Shown here in pieces: positions 23,318 to 32,323 of a stretch of DNA of 64,000 nucleotides; positions within the stretch are counted from its first letter, which is position 1; the number at the start of each line of letters is the position of its first letter. The translations under genes were made by a program, and so were the position numbers. The notes under the pieces are model-generated. The model saw only the letters and a list, made by a program, of their open reading frames with translations, made no database searches and had not been told where the DNA came from. Source of the DNA: Rhodobacteraceae bacterium UBA6236 (GTDB lineage: Bacteria > Pseudomonadota > Alphaproteobacteria > Rhodobacterales > Rhodobacteraceae); contig DJWG01000081.1 of the NCBI GenBank assembly GCA_002440945.1, positions 13,640 to 77,639 of the forward strand, in the 5' to 3' direction.

Positions 23318-25807
23318 ATGGTCAAGTCGATGCCCCTGGCAGCAATTCTGGTGGCCGATCTGACTGGCTACAGCCGACGGATGAAATCGGACGAGGCTGG
23401 AACGGTTGCGCTGATCGGGCGCGCCTTCGACCGGGCGCGCCGTTGCAGCCACCGCTTTGGCGGCGAGGTGGTCAAGACCACGGGCGACGGCTGGATCGCG
23501 CTGTTCGATGGCGTGACGGCGGGGGTTGGTTGCGCCGTCGTGCTGCAACGGATGATGGCCCGCAGCAGCGATGGCGCGAGCTTTCGCATCAGCGTGCATC
23601 TGGGCGAGGTCCGCCGCGAATGGGGCGATGTCTTCGGCCATTCGGTGAATGTCGCGGTCAGGATGCAGGCGCTGGCCGATCCGGGCGGCATCGTGGTTTC
23701 GCAAAACGTGGTGGCGGAACTGGACCGGTCGCAGCGCTACCGGTTCGAAACCATCGGTCAGCCGCTTTTGAAGAACATCGGCGATGACGTGGTTCTGTAT
23801 CGCGCCCATGCCGCCGCGCGGACGGAGGGCGGTGCGGGACAGGCGGACCAATTGCACCTGCGCGTGATCGGCGATGTCCGGCTTTTGCCGGGTGCGGGTC
23901 GCCAGATCCGGCTGCAATCGGCGCATGCTTCCGCTCTCCTTGGTGCGTTGGCGCTGGAACCCGAAGCGGGGATCGCGGTGGATCGTCTGGCGGTCATGTT
24001 CTGGCCCGACAAGCCGCTGGTCCGCGCCCGGGCGAATCTTGCGCGCGTCCGCCGCATGATAAACGCGAAACTGGACCCCGGGGGGCAGAATGCCGAAGCG
24101 GTGATCGCCAAGGGGGCGGTCCTGTCGCTTGGCTCGGCCGTCGAGACAGACCTTCAGGCCCTGCGCCGGGGTCTGGACGAAGGCGCGGTGGCGCCGGTGT
24201 TGCGGCAACACGCAGACCTGCCGGGCGAGCTTCTGTCCGGTCTGGGGCCTGTGAGCCCGGTCTTTGGGGCCTGGCTTGCGGTGCAGCGCGGGGTCTGGCG
24301 CGACCGGATCATCGCCGGGCTGGAACACTGTCTTGACCGGCACGCGCCGGAACAGCCGGTTCTGGGCGCGGCGGCAGAGGCGCTTTTGCGGCTGGAACCG
24401 GGGCATGAACCGGCGTCGATGGCCCTGATGCGGCATTACGCGGCGCGGGGCCGCAAGGCGGCTGCGCTGGCGGAATTCGCCCGGCTGACCCGGCACTTGC
24501 AAACCACCTTCGACGCCAGCCCCAGCGAGGCCGCTGCCGCCCTTGCTGCGTCCTTGCGCGGAAGTGGCACCGCCCCGGCCGCCCCCGCCGCGGCGCCAAA
24601 CCCGACGCGGATCCCGCAGATCGCCATGGGCGCTTTCGACGGCGAAGACGATCCGGGGCGGGTGCTGGCCGCGCAATTCCGCGCCGAGCTGATCGCCAAT
24701 CTGGCGCGCTTTCGCAACTGGTCGGTCCTTGACATGGCCGATGGCTCTGCCGGCGGGGCGGATTATGCGATGACGGGGCGCTATGGCCCGACGGCGGCAG
24801 GCAGCAGCCTGTCGCTGCGGCTGTCCGACCCGCGCAGCCACCGCATCGCCTGGGGGGGAAGCTTCACCCTTTCGCCCTCGACCTGGCGCAGCCAGCAGCA
24901 TCATGTGATCGGCCAGATCGCCTCGGCGCTGGAGATCTACATTTCCGCCGACCGCCTGTCGCGGCTGGTTCCCGGCGTCCCCACCGAACCCAACGACTAT
25001 GACGACTGGCTGCGCGGCGAAGCCCTGCTGTTGCAGTGGAGCCCCGAGGCCGAGGCCGAGGCGGAAGCGATCCTGAAGCGGTTGGTCGGCCGGTCGCCCA
25101 CCCATGCGCCCGCCCATGCAAGCCTGGCCAGCATCTGCAACGTGCGCCACATCCTGCGGCCGGGCCACGCGCGGACCCCCGAAGATGACATGGCCGGCCA
25201 TTTCCATGCCAGCCGCGCCGTCGCCATCGATCCGATGGACGCCCGCAACCAGCTGGCCCTGGCCTGGAGCGCGGCGCTGGCCCGCCGTTTTGACCAAGCG
25301 GCGGTGCATCTGGATCTTGCGGCATCGCTCAACCCGTGCAGCCCTTCGACCATGATTTCGGTGGCGATGGGCCATGCCTTCCTGGGCGATCACCCGCGGG
25401 CCAGATCCACGCTGGAGGAGGCGCTGGCGCTGGCCCCGATGCTGCACCCGCACCAATGGTGCTACGTCGCGGCCGTGCGCTTTCTGGGCGGCGATCCGGT
25501 GGGGGCCGAGGCGGCGGCGCTGCGGTCGGGCGACCAGATCGTCGACAACCAGGGCTGGCTCGCGGTGGCGCTGGCCCGTCAGGGCCGCCGGGCCGAGGCG
25601 CAGGCGGCTTTCGGAAAGCTGGTCGGCGCGGTGACGCCGATCTGGTCCGGCGCGGGGCCCTGCGATGCGCAGGCGGTGCATGACTGGTTCGTCCACGCCT
25701 ATCCGATCCGCTTGCCCGCCGATCAGGGCGCGGTCGCCTCGGCGCTGCTGGAGGCGCGGGCGCCCGCCATTTCCTACCCCGCCATCCGGCATCGGCTTGC
25801 GCGTTGA
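23318..25807 (+). CDS. Class III nucleotide cyclase with BTAD and TPR domains
   Basis: An 829-residue cytoplasmic protein. Residues 1-170 form a class III adenylate/guanylate cyclase with intact-looking catalytic segments (VADLTGYSRRM, VVKTTGDGWIALF, FGHSVNVAVRMQALADPGG). A winged-helix plus bacterial transcriptional activator domain follows (about 180-430: IGDVRLLPGAGRQIRLQ; MALMRHYAARGRKAAALAEF). Next come a TolB-like segment (about 440-550) and TPR repeats to the C-terminus. The ATG at 23318 is used; a TTG at 23285 would overlap the YcaO start. Peroxidase and EF-hand genes follow on the same strand after an 84-bp gap. It could link a protein-sensed signal to cAMP or cGMP. There is no membrane segment. 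Confidence 0.85.
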   Translation: MVKSMPLAAILVADLTGYSRRMKSDEAGTVALIGRAFDRARRCSHRFGGEVVKTTGDGWIALFDGVTAGVGCAVVLQRMMARSSDGASFRISVHLGEVRREWGDVFGHSVNVAVRMQALADPGGIVVSQNVVAELDRSQRYRFETIGQPLLKNIGDDVVLYRAHAAARTEGGAGQADQLHLRVIGDVRLLPGAGRQIRLQSAHASALLGALALEPEAGIAVDRLAVMFWPDKPLVRARANLARVRRMINAKLDPGGQNAEAVIAKGAVLSLGSAVETDLQALRRGLDEGAVAPVLRQHADLPGELLSGLGPVSPVFGAWLAVQRGVWRDRIIAGLEHCLDRHAPEQPVLGAAAEALLRLEPGHEPASMALMRHYAARGRKAAALAEFARLTRHLQTTFDASPSEAAAALAASLRGSGTAPAAPAAAPNPTRIPQIAMGAFDGEDDPGRVLAAQFRAELIANLARFRNWSVLDMADGSAGGADYAMTGRYGPTAAGSSLSLRLSDPRSHRIAWGGSFTLSPSTWRSQQHHVIGQIASALEIYISADRLSRLVPGVPTEPNDYDDWLRGEALLLQWSPEAEAEAEAILKRLVGRSPTHAPAHASLASICNVRHILRPGHARTPEDDMAGHFHASRAVAIDPMDARNQLALAWSAALARRFDQAAVHLDLAASLNPCSPSTMISVAMGHAFLGDHPRARSTLEEALALAPMLHPHQWCYVAAVRFLGGDPVGAEAAALRSGDQIVDNQGWLAVALARQGRRAEAQAAFGKLVGAVTPIWSGAGPCDAQAVHDWFVHAYPIRLPADQGAVASALLEARAPAISYPAIRHRLAR

Positions 25808-25891
25808 AGTGGAGAATCTGCGCCGATCATGATATGAAGGTGCAGATAGCATTCACATTTACGTCGAACTTGATTTCGGGGACTTCCGCGA

Positions 25892-27466
25892 ATGACAAGG
25901 GCATCCGACGCTTGTTTGCACGGGGGCGGCCACAAGCTGATCACCGACGAAGTGGTGACGACGGCGGCAAGGCTGAAGCCGGTTACGGCGACGCTGTTCA
26001 GCCCCCAATCCGAAGTGGTGGGCCAGGCCGTCATGCACCCGGGCGAGGGAAAAACGCTGCGAGTCGTCCCGGCCCTGGACCAGATGCGCATGGGCCTGCG
26101 GCGGGACGCAGATGCACCGCCCGTCCGGTTCAGCGGCTACTACCGCATCGCACCGGACGAGGCCGATGATCGCAAGGACGCCTTTGCCGCGCTTGGTGAT
26201 GCCTTCCGCAAGGGGCCAGCGGCGCCGGAACGCCCCCTGGGCCAGATGCCTTCGGCCTATGTCTATTTCGGCCAGTTCCTTGCGCATGAGCTGAGCCGGC
26301 TGCACGAGATGGGCGATGACAGCTTCCAGAACCTGAAATCCTCGCGGCTGGATCTGGAAACGGTTCTCTGGCCCGATCAGGATGGCCCGCCGGATGTGCA
26401 GCAGGATCTGGCGGGCGTCGCACCGCTTTTGCGCGACGGCATCGCCCTGGGTCGCAGTTCCGAACCGGCGCAGGATCGCTACGCCGATGTCCCGCGCGCC
26501 GCGAACGGGTTGCCACGGATGCCCGACCCCCGCAGCGATGCCAATCTGGCGCTGGCGCAGATGCATGTCGCCATCGTCCGGCATTATGTGAACCTGGTGG
26601 ACCGGCATGGCCGCGAGGCCCGCCAGCGGCTGCTGGCGGAAGTCCATGAAATCACCCTTCACGACTTCCTGCCGCGCATCGTTCCGGCGTCGGTCCATGC
26701 CGATGTGCTGGCGAACGGGCGGCAGATCGTCATGCCGGGGAAGGGCGATCCGGGCGCCTTCCAGATCCCCATCGAATTTGCCGCCGCCGCCTTTCGCTTT
26801 GGCCATTCGCTGGTGCGTCAGACCTACCACTGGACCCGCTTCAACCCAGCCGCCGAAAGCCTGCAGGCCATGATGCAGCAGACCAACTACCTTGGCGGCG
26901 GTCTGGAAAACCGGCTGAGCGATGGGAATCGCTGCCTTGATACGACGTGGGAGGCGGATTGGTCCGACATGATCGGGCCCGGCGCGCGGAACTGCGCGCC
27001 GCTGATCTCGGCCTCGATCGGCAGGCAGCTGGGGGAACTGCCGGCCGTCTATGTCGATGGCGCGCATCGCCCGGTCAATCTGGCGCAGCTGAACCTTGAC
27101 CGTGGGCGGCAGCTGCGGCTTGCCTCGGCGCAGCGGGTCCGCGACAGCTTCCCGGGCCTGTTCCCGGATTTCCTGACCGAGGCGCAGATGCTGGACGGGT
27201 TGCCCGATCCGATGTCCACCGCGCTTGCCGGGGGGCCATCGGGCGACCGGCTGGCGGACCGCACGCCGCTTTGGTTCTACGTCCTGCGCGAAGCCGCCGT
27301 TCTGGAGGGGGGCGTTCGGCTTGGCCCCCTGGGCGGGCGATTGGTGATGGAGACGCTGCACGCCGCGATCTGCGCCGCCCTGGCCGGCCCGCCGCAGCCG
27401 GCACCGGCCACGCCCTTCACCCTGCACGACCTTCTGTCGGACCTGCATCCCGTCACCTCACCCTGA
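25892..27466 (+). CDS. Animal-type haem peroxidase family protein
   Basis: A 524-residue member of the peroxidase-cyclooxygenase superfamily. YFGQFLAHEL (about residue 125) matches the distal-His segment, AFRFGHSLVR (about 308) the proximal-His segment, and DRGRQLRLASAQRVRDSF the conserved downstream motif. These enzymes oxidise halides, phenols or protein tyrosines with peroxide. No signal peptide is visible, which is unusual for a peroxidase of this superfamily; either it stays in the cytoplasm or leaves by a non-classical route. GGGGA precedes the ATG. Only 12 nt separate it from the EF-hand gene, so the two are co-translated. Confidence 0.85.
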   Translation: MTRASDACLHGGGHKLITDEVVTTAARLKPVTATLFSPQSEVVGQAVMHPGEGKTLRVVPALDQMRMGLRRDADAPPVRFSGYYRIAPDEADDRKDAFAALGDAFRKGPAAPERPLGQMPSAYVYFGQFLAHELSRLHEMGDDSFQNLKSSRLDLETVLWPDQDGPPDVQQDLAGVAPLLRDGIALGRSSEPAQDRYADVPRAANGLPRMPDPRSDANLALAQMHVAIVRHYVNLVDRHGREARQRLLAEVHEITLHDFLPRIVPASVHADVLANGRQIVMPGKGDPGAFQIPIEFAAAAFRFGHSLVRQTYHWTRFNPAAESLQAMMQQTNYLGGGLENRLSDGNRCLDTTWEADWSDMIGPGARNCAPLISASIGRQLGELPAVYVDGAHRPVNLAQLNLDRGRQLRLASAQRVRDSFPGLFPDFLTEAQMLDGLPDPMSTALAGGPSGDRLADRTPLWFYVLREAAVLEGGVRLGPLGGRLVMETLHAAICAALAGPPQPAPATPFTLHDLLSDLHPVTSP

Positions 27467-27478
27467 TCGGAGACTGCC

Positions 27479-28033
27479 ATGACCTCGATCGTCATCTATG
27501 GCGCCCAGCCGTCCAATCCCACCGGCCCCAACGCGCAGGCGGACCGCATCACCGGAATGGTCGAGGCGGGCGTTCAGCTGAAGCAGGCCTACAAGGATGC
27601 CGACACCAACGGCGACGGTTTCCTGACCGACAAGGAGGTCGAGAGCGCCGTTTGCAGCGTGCTTGATTTCTTTGCCGTCGCGGGCAGCGGGTTCGAACCG
27701 GTGCTGGAACAGAAGGTGGGGGCCGCGACCAACTTTTACACCATCGCGCCCAGGGCCAATCCCGCCACTTCGAAATTCGTGATCACGAACAAGACCGTGC
27801 CGGGCGACACCCGCAACCTGGATATGAACGGCAAGGCCGACAAGTTCGAGATGCCGGGGAACAGCTACCGCATGACGACGGTCGCGCCTTTGACCGCGCC
27901 CAATGCCAATTCCTGGCAGTATCTTTACGATACGGTCTATGGCGACCTGAAGCAGATCAACGCCGCGGGCGACGACCCGATGAAGACGGTGAATTACCTG
28001 GTCGCCACCTTCGCCTTCACCCGCTGCCGCTAG
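27479..28033 (+). CDS. EF-hand protein of unknown function
   Basis: A 184-residue protein that I do not recognise. Residues 42-53 are a canonical EF-hand loop (D-T-N-G-D-G-F-L-T-D-K-E) between two predicted helices, followed by a beta-rich region with a second, imperfect acidic loop (DMNGKADKFE, about 116). There is no signal peptide. GGAG lies 7 nt before the ATG and the peroxidase stop is 12 nt upstream. It may be a calcium-dependent partner or a substrate of the peroxidase (inference). The C-terminus TRCR contains one of only two cysteines. Confidence 0.75.
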   Translation: MTSIVIYGAQPSNPTGPNAQADRITGMVEAGVQLKQAYKDADTNGDGFLTDKEVESAVCSVLDFFAVAGSGFEPVLEQKVGAATNFYTIAPRANPATSKFVITNKTVPGDTRNLDMNGKADKFEMPGNSYRMTTVAPLTAPNANSWQYLYDTVYGDLKQINAAGDDPMKTVNYLVATFAFTRCR

Positions 28034-28063
28034 ACGACCCCGGAACAAAGCCGAAGTGCCTCG

Positions 28064-28286
28064 GTTGCCCTTGTCAGCAAGCAGGGGCGACTGGCCGATG
28101 ACATGACCCGCCTCGACTGCGTTATCCTCGACGAACTGGGCTGTCTGCCCTTCGCGCAATCCGGCGGACAGCTGCTCTTCCACCTCATCAGCCATCTACG
28201 AACGCACTTCGATCATCGTCACGACCAACCTCGCCTTCGGCGAATGGCCCACCGTCCTCGGAGACGCCAAGATGACCACGGCGCTG
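28064..28286 (+). pseudogene. Fragment of IS21-family IstB ATPase
   Basis: Reads [18 protein letters not shown] then [20 protein letters not shown] then FHLISHL, shifts frame near 28196, and continues [17 protein letters not shown] then [13 protein letters not shown]. These are the Walker B and sensor regions of IstB. Both ends are missing and no IstA or terminal inverted repeats are visible, so this is debris of an old insertion. Confidence 0.85.
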
Positions 28287-28548
28287 AGAAAACTCCTCCG
28301 CGACAATGGATTGACGCTTGTGCTTGTGTCGATGCTCCTCTTGTCCGTGTGCGGCCTGATCCTCGCAGGGCCCGCAGTCGGTGCTGCATTATCTGGCGGC
28401 CTCTGAACTCTGGTTCGTATCCTTCCAGAAGTGGCAGTCCGAGTTTCTGTCGACGGCGCTTTTGGTCGTTCTGTCGATCTTCCTGCGCCAGCGCGGATCG
28501 CCCGAGCCCAAACCCGTGTTGGCGCCGAATACCGAGACCGGCACCTGA
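28272..28548 (+). pseudogene. Disrupted DUF6766 small membrane protein, fused to IstB debris
   Basis: From the ATG at 28272, which also belongs to the IstB tail (KMTTAL), the frame runs [20 protein letters not shown], an N-terminal membrane helix of DUF6766, and then stops at 28408. The remainder of the domain ([37 protein letters not shown]) continues in another frame to a TGA at 28546-28548. The middle is shorter than in the family, so a frameshift or small deletion inactivates it. Confidence 0.7.
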
Positions 28549-28586
28549 GCGGCATGTGCAAACGATCCATAAGGCATCCTTCGCAC

Positions 28587-30683
28587 CTACCGCCCTCTGG
28601 TTGACCGGAAGCCACCGAGCGCGGGGTTCTGCGACGTGTCCAGCGTGAATTCCGCAGTGCTGGCGCAAAGCAGATCTGCGGCGCGGGTCAGTTCTTCGGT
28701 CGCGGCCGCGGTTTCCTGGAACATCGCCGCATTGCGCTGCGTCACCTGATCCAGCCGTGAAACAGACTGGCTGATCTCGGTCAGGTTATGGGACTGGTCC
28801 CGCGAAAACTCTGCGATTCCGGCCATCTGATGATCGATGTCATGGATCGCCTTCTGGATGCCTTCGATGGAAACGCCCGCGCGGTTCACCAGCGAAACCC
28901 CGCTCTTGACCTGTTCCGCCGACAACCCGATCAGGCCCGAGATCTCCCGCGCCGCCTCGGACGAGCGATGGGCAAGCGCGCGGACCTCTGTGGCGACGAC
29001 GGCGAAACCACGCCCCAGATCACCGGCCCGCGCGGCTTCGACCCCGGCGTTCAGGGCCAGCAGGTTGGTCTGGAAGGCGATTTCGTCGATCACCTTGATG
29101 ATGCGCGAAATCTTGGTCGAGCTTTCGGCGATCTGCGTCATGGCCTGCACCGCTTCGGACACGACCGCGGCGGACCGGTCGGCGTCATTGCGGGCCGCGG
29201 CGGCGAATTCGCTTGCCTCGGATGTCCGCCGCGCCGTCAGGACGGTGGCTTCCGTCATGGCCTGCAAGGCGGCGGAGGTCTGTTCCAACGTTGCAGCCTG
29301 CTGTTCGGTCCGGGACGAAAGATCGTTGGCCGAACGGCTGATGCCCGCGGTTTCGTTGCGAATGAGGACCGCGTTGCTGGCCACATCGCCCAGGACCTGC
29401 GCCAGCCGTTCCACGGCATTGTTCAGGTCATGACGAACCTGGTTCAGTTCATCTTCCAGCGTGGCATCGATACGCACGGTCAGGTCGCCCTGCGACAGAC
29501 GGTCGAGCGCCGCGCCGATTTCCCGGATCCCCTGTTTGCGTGCCGTGACATCGGTTGCGAACTTGACGATCTTCCAGAGCCGGCCGTCCTGGTCGAAGAC
29601 CGGATTGTAGCTGGCCTGTATCCAGACTTCGCGCCCGGATTTCGCCAGCCTGCAGAATTCGGCGGACTGGATCTTGCCGCCGCGCAATTCGTTCCAGAAA
29701 CGGTCATATTCGGTCGCGCTGCTATCTTCCGTTCGAAGAAACAGCTGGTGATGGCGCCCGACGATTTCGGACAGCTGATAGCCCATGGCCTTTAGGAAAT
29801 TTTCGTTGGCCGAAAGGACGTTGCCATCGGGGTCGAATTCGATCATCGCAAGGGCGCGGTCCGCGGCGGCCATCTTGGCCCTTGCATCGGTCGCGGCAGC
29901 CCTTTGGGCCGTGGTATCAAGCGCGAATTTCACGATCTTGACCGTCCGGCCGCTTTCATCCTTCACCGGATTGTAGCTGGCTTGCAGCCAGACCTTTTCG
30001 CGCGCGCGGGTCAGTCGACAAAACTCTCCGGACCGGAACATGCCATTCGCCAGATCCTGCCAGAAGCGCTGGTATGCCGGCGCGGTGGCTTCTTCCTCGG
30101 GGACGAAGATCGAATGGTGCTGCCCGATGATCTGGGCCAGATCATATCCCATCGTGCGCAGGAAATTCTCATTCGCGTAAAGGATCGTCCCATCGGTGTC
30201 GAATTCGATGACCGCTTGCGATTTGGAGATCGCGTCGCGATAGCCCGTCGCCTCTCGCATGGCGATCTGGAGGGCTGTTTCATCGCGCGCGACCAGGACG
30301 CAGCGGTTCGGAGCGCCCCCGTTCAGCGACACCGGAAGGAATTCGCCCGCAAGAATGACCTGCGCCCCGGCAGCGTCAAGAATGGCATGGGCCCCTGCGA
30401 CAGGGCGACCCTCCACAAGACGCTGCAGGTCTGCGGGCGTCTCGAAGGGTGTTCGCGCCGATTGGACAAGCAGGTCGCGGAATCCCCGGCCGACGACGTC
30501 ATCGGGATTGAAGCCTGTCACCTTGTAGAAAGGATCGTTGGCCTGAAGAATCCTGCCCGAGAAATCGCAAAGCACCTGGATCTGGCTTTGTGCGATGGCC
30601 CCGGAGATGGCGAGGGCCTGCGTCTGACCCGGGGAGCGGAACATGTGAAGCATCGGAGTTACTCGCTTTCGCGCGTCATTCAT
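28587..30683 (-). CDS. Soluble methyl-accepting chemotaxis protein with three PAS domains
   Basis: A 698-residue cytoplasmic receptor without membrane segments. Three PAS domains (about 30-145, 150-275, 280-400) include the repeated ANENFL-x-x-MGY signature. A short HAMP-like linker (EIGAALDRLSQGDLTVRI) leads to the signalling domain, with the tip [23 protein letters not shown] split by its highly conserved hairpin at about 560-585. PAS receptors usually sense redox state, oxygen or small ligands. It is the last gene of the chemotaxis locus, 26 nt after the small protein gene. An internal ATG 10 codons in is an alternative start. Confidence 0.9.
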   Translation of the reverse strand: MNDARKRVTPMLHMFRSPGQTQALAISGAIAQSQIQVLCDFSGRILQANDPFYKVTGFNPDDVVGRGFRDLLVQSARTPFETPADLQRLVEGRPVAGAHAILDAAGAQVILAGEFLPVSLNGGAPNRCVLVARDETALQIAMREATGYRDAISKSQAVIEFDTDGTILYANENFLRTMGYDLAQIIGQHHSIFVPEEEATAPAYQRFWQDLANGMFRSGEFCRLTRAREKVWLQASYNPVKDESGRTVKIVKFALDTTAQRAAATDARAKMAAADRALAMIEFDPDGNVLSANENFLKAMGYQLSEIVGRHHQLFLRTEDSSATEYDRFWNELRGGKIQSAEFCRLAKSGREVWIQASYNPVFDQDGRLWKIVKFATDVTARKQGIREIGAALDRLSQGDLTVRIDATLEDELNQVRHDLNNAVERLAQVLGDVASNAVLIRNETAGISRSANDLSSRTEQQAATLEQTSAALQAMTEATVLTARRTSEASEFAAAARNDADRSAAVVSEAVQAMTQIAESSTKISRIIKVIDEIAFQTNLLALNAGVEAARAGDLGRGFAVVATEVRALAHRSSEAAREISGLIGLSAEQVKSGVSLVNRAGVSIEGIQKAIHDIDHQMAGIAEFSRDQSHNLTEISQSVSRLDQVTQRNAAMFQETAAATEELTRAADLLCASTAEFTLDTSQNPALGGFRSTRGR

Positions 30684-30708
30684 GCGGAGGTGGGCCTACC
30701 GCGCGGAT

Positions 30709-31056
30709 TCAGAAGAAGTCGACGTTGCCATGTGCCCCCGTCGCGGTCGTCGAAGGCGTGCGGAGCGCGTGGGTCAGGCTGAGAAGCGACAAGGATCCAA
30801 GCGCTGCCTCGAAATCGGGATCGGATGGAGTGTGCATCTGGACCGCCAGGTGGGTGAACAGATCCGACAGCGCCTCGAGTTCTTGTCGGATGAGATCGAT
30901 GTGCTGCAACGCCGGAACAGGCGAATATTGCGGAACGACGCAGAGCAACGCCCCAACCTCGCTTTCGAAGGATCGGACCTGTGTCGCCATTCGCGTGGTT
31001 TCACGCGAAAGCGCCGCCAGCAGATCGACCCAGCTGGTGACCGAAACCGGGGTCAT
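30709..31056 (-). CDS. Small helical protein of the chemotaxis operon, function unknown
   Basis: A 115-residue protein, largely helical, with the segments VDLLAALSRETTRMATQVRS and LQHIDLIRQELEALSDLFTH. Its ATG overlaps the stop of the cheY gene (ATGA), so the two are translationally coupled. No CheZ or CheX motif is seen. It could be a receiver-domain partner or phosphatase by position only. Similar-sized unknown proteins are known in Rhodobacter-type chemotaxis operons. Confidence 0.7.
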   Translation of the reverse strand: MTPVSVTSWVDLLAALSRETTRMATQVRSFESEVGALLCVVPQYSPVPALQHIDLIRQELEALSDLFTHLAVQMHTPSDPDFEAALGSLSLLSLTHALRTPSTTATGAHGNVDFF

Positions 31057-31439
31057 AGCGGACCCACCACGGCCTGGAGGCAGCTTCGCAATTGCGCTGT
31101 CGAAAAAGGCTTGGCGATGTAGTTGTTCATCCCCAGTTGCCGGCCGGTCGCGAGGATTTCCGGGGTGATCCGGCCCGAAACCAGAATGAAGCCGATCCTT
31201 TGCGTCATCCGGTTCTCGCGCAACGCCTTCAGCAGCTGCAGCCCGTCCATGCCCGGCATGTTGTAATCCGAAATCACCAGATGCGCGGGGTTCGCCGCGA
31301 GCGAGGCCAGCGCCGTGGTCCCGTCGGTCCGATAGTCGATCTTTTGGATGCCAAGCTCTTCCAGCGCCATGATGATGAGGCCCCGGCTGGTCGACATGTC
31401 ATCGACCACCATGACCGACAGGCTGTTCTTCAGTGCCAT
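31053..31439 (-). CDS. cheY: CheY-type response regulator
   Basis: A 128-residue single receiver domain with acidic pocket VVDD, phosphoacceptor in VISDYNMPGMDG and the invariant Lys in IAKPFS. The ATG at 31439 overlaps the cheR stop by 10 nt. It would carry the CheA phosphate to a motor or act as a phosphate sink. Confidence 0.9.
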   Translation of the reverse strand: MALKNSLSVMVVDDMSTSRGLIIMALEELGIQKIDYRTDGTTALASLAANPAHLVISDYNMPGMDGLQLLKALRENRMTQRIGFILVSGRITPEILATGRQLGMNNYIAKPFSTAQLRSCLQAVVGPL

Positions 31440-32323
31440 GAACCGGCCTCCTTGGTCATCTGGACAGAACTGCCCCGGCAATAGGATGTAGGCCCGCAGG
31501 ACAGGAGTTTCCCGGCAAGGTCCGGCCCCAATCGTTCGGAGTGACCGATGAAAAGCATCCCTTCCGGGTCGAGAACGCGTTCCATCCTGGACCAGAGTTG
31601 CCACTGCGTCGGCTGATCCATGTAGATCGCGACATTTCGGCAAAAGATGACGTCGAAGGGCCCGCGAAGAGGCCATTCCGAAACCAGGTTGAGCTGCCGG
31701 AAGGTCACCAATGCCTTGACGCTGTCCCGAACCTTCACGCTGTTTCCGTCGTGGGGGCTGGACGAAAACAGGATTTCGCGCAGATTGCCTGGCAGGCCAT
31801 CAAGCCGTTCTTCACTGTAAATTCCGGTCTCTGCCTCTTTGAGAACGCGCCTGTTGATGTCGGTGGCCAGAATCCGGATGTCGTGGTTGGTCGCTTCGGG
31901 AAAGCCGTTCAGGATGATCGCCGCCATTGTGTAGGCTTCTTCTCCGGTAGAGCAGCCCGCCGACCAGAGCCGAACCCGTGCGCCTCGCACCGCACGCGCG
32001 CGCAATCCGGGCAAGACCTGTTCGGCCAGTATCCTGAAATGCGCGGGCTCTCGATAAAAGCGGGTGATGTTCGTCGTCAGCGCTTCGATCATGGCAGTGC
32101 GTTCGTCCCCGCCTGCATCCGAATGGACCAGGGCGAGATAGGCCGGAAAATCGTGGCAGCCTGTTGCGCGGAGCCGCCGCATCAGCCGCGAAAAGACCAA
32201 CGCTTCTGCCATTTCGATAACGTCAAGCCCGGCTTCCTTCTTCACAAGGTCCGCGATTTTTTCCAGCTCGGACCGCGAAAGACGCGGTTCATCCTGCTGC
32301 GTGTTCGGCAGGGTCTGGGTCAC
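31430..32323 (-). CDS. cheR: Chemotaxis protein methyltransferase CheR (copy 1)
   Basis: A 297-residue SAM-dependent methyltransferase that methylates receptor glutamates. It has the helical N-terminal domain, the SAM motif LWSAGCSTGEEAYTMA, and FDVIFCRNVAIYMD followed by LFIGHSE. The start is a GTG at 32323 overlapping the cheW stop (GTGA). It pairs with the second CheR at 39.3-40.1 kb, and the two may act on different receptors. Confidence 0.92.
   Translation of the reverse strand: MTQTLPNTQQDEPRLSRSELEKIADLVKKEAGLDVIEMAEALVFSRLMRRLRATGCHDFPAYLALVHSDAGGDERTAMIEALTTNITRFYREPAHFRILAEQVLPGLRARAVRGARVRLWSAGCSTGEEAYTMAAIILNGFPEATNHDIRILATDINRRVLKEAETGIYSEERLDGLPGNLREILFSSSPHDGNSVKVRDSVKALVTFRQLNLVSEWPLRGPFDVIFCRNVAIYMDQPTQWQLWSRMERVLDPEGMLFIGHSERLGPDLAGKLLSCGPTSYCRGSSVQMTKEAGSWH

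Noticed and set aside
23285..23318. GTG and TTG starts that would extend both the YcaO and cyclase proteins
   Set aside because: They would make the two genes overlap head to head and lack better ribosome binding sites than the ATG codons chosen.
28064..28286. Active insertion sequence
   Set aside because: Only a frameshifted internal part of IstB remains; no IstA, inverted repeats or target duplication was found.
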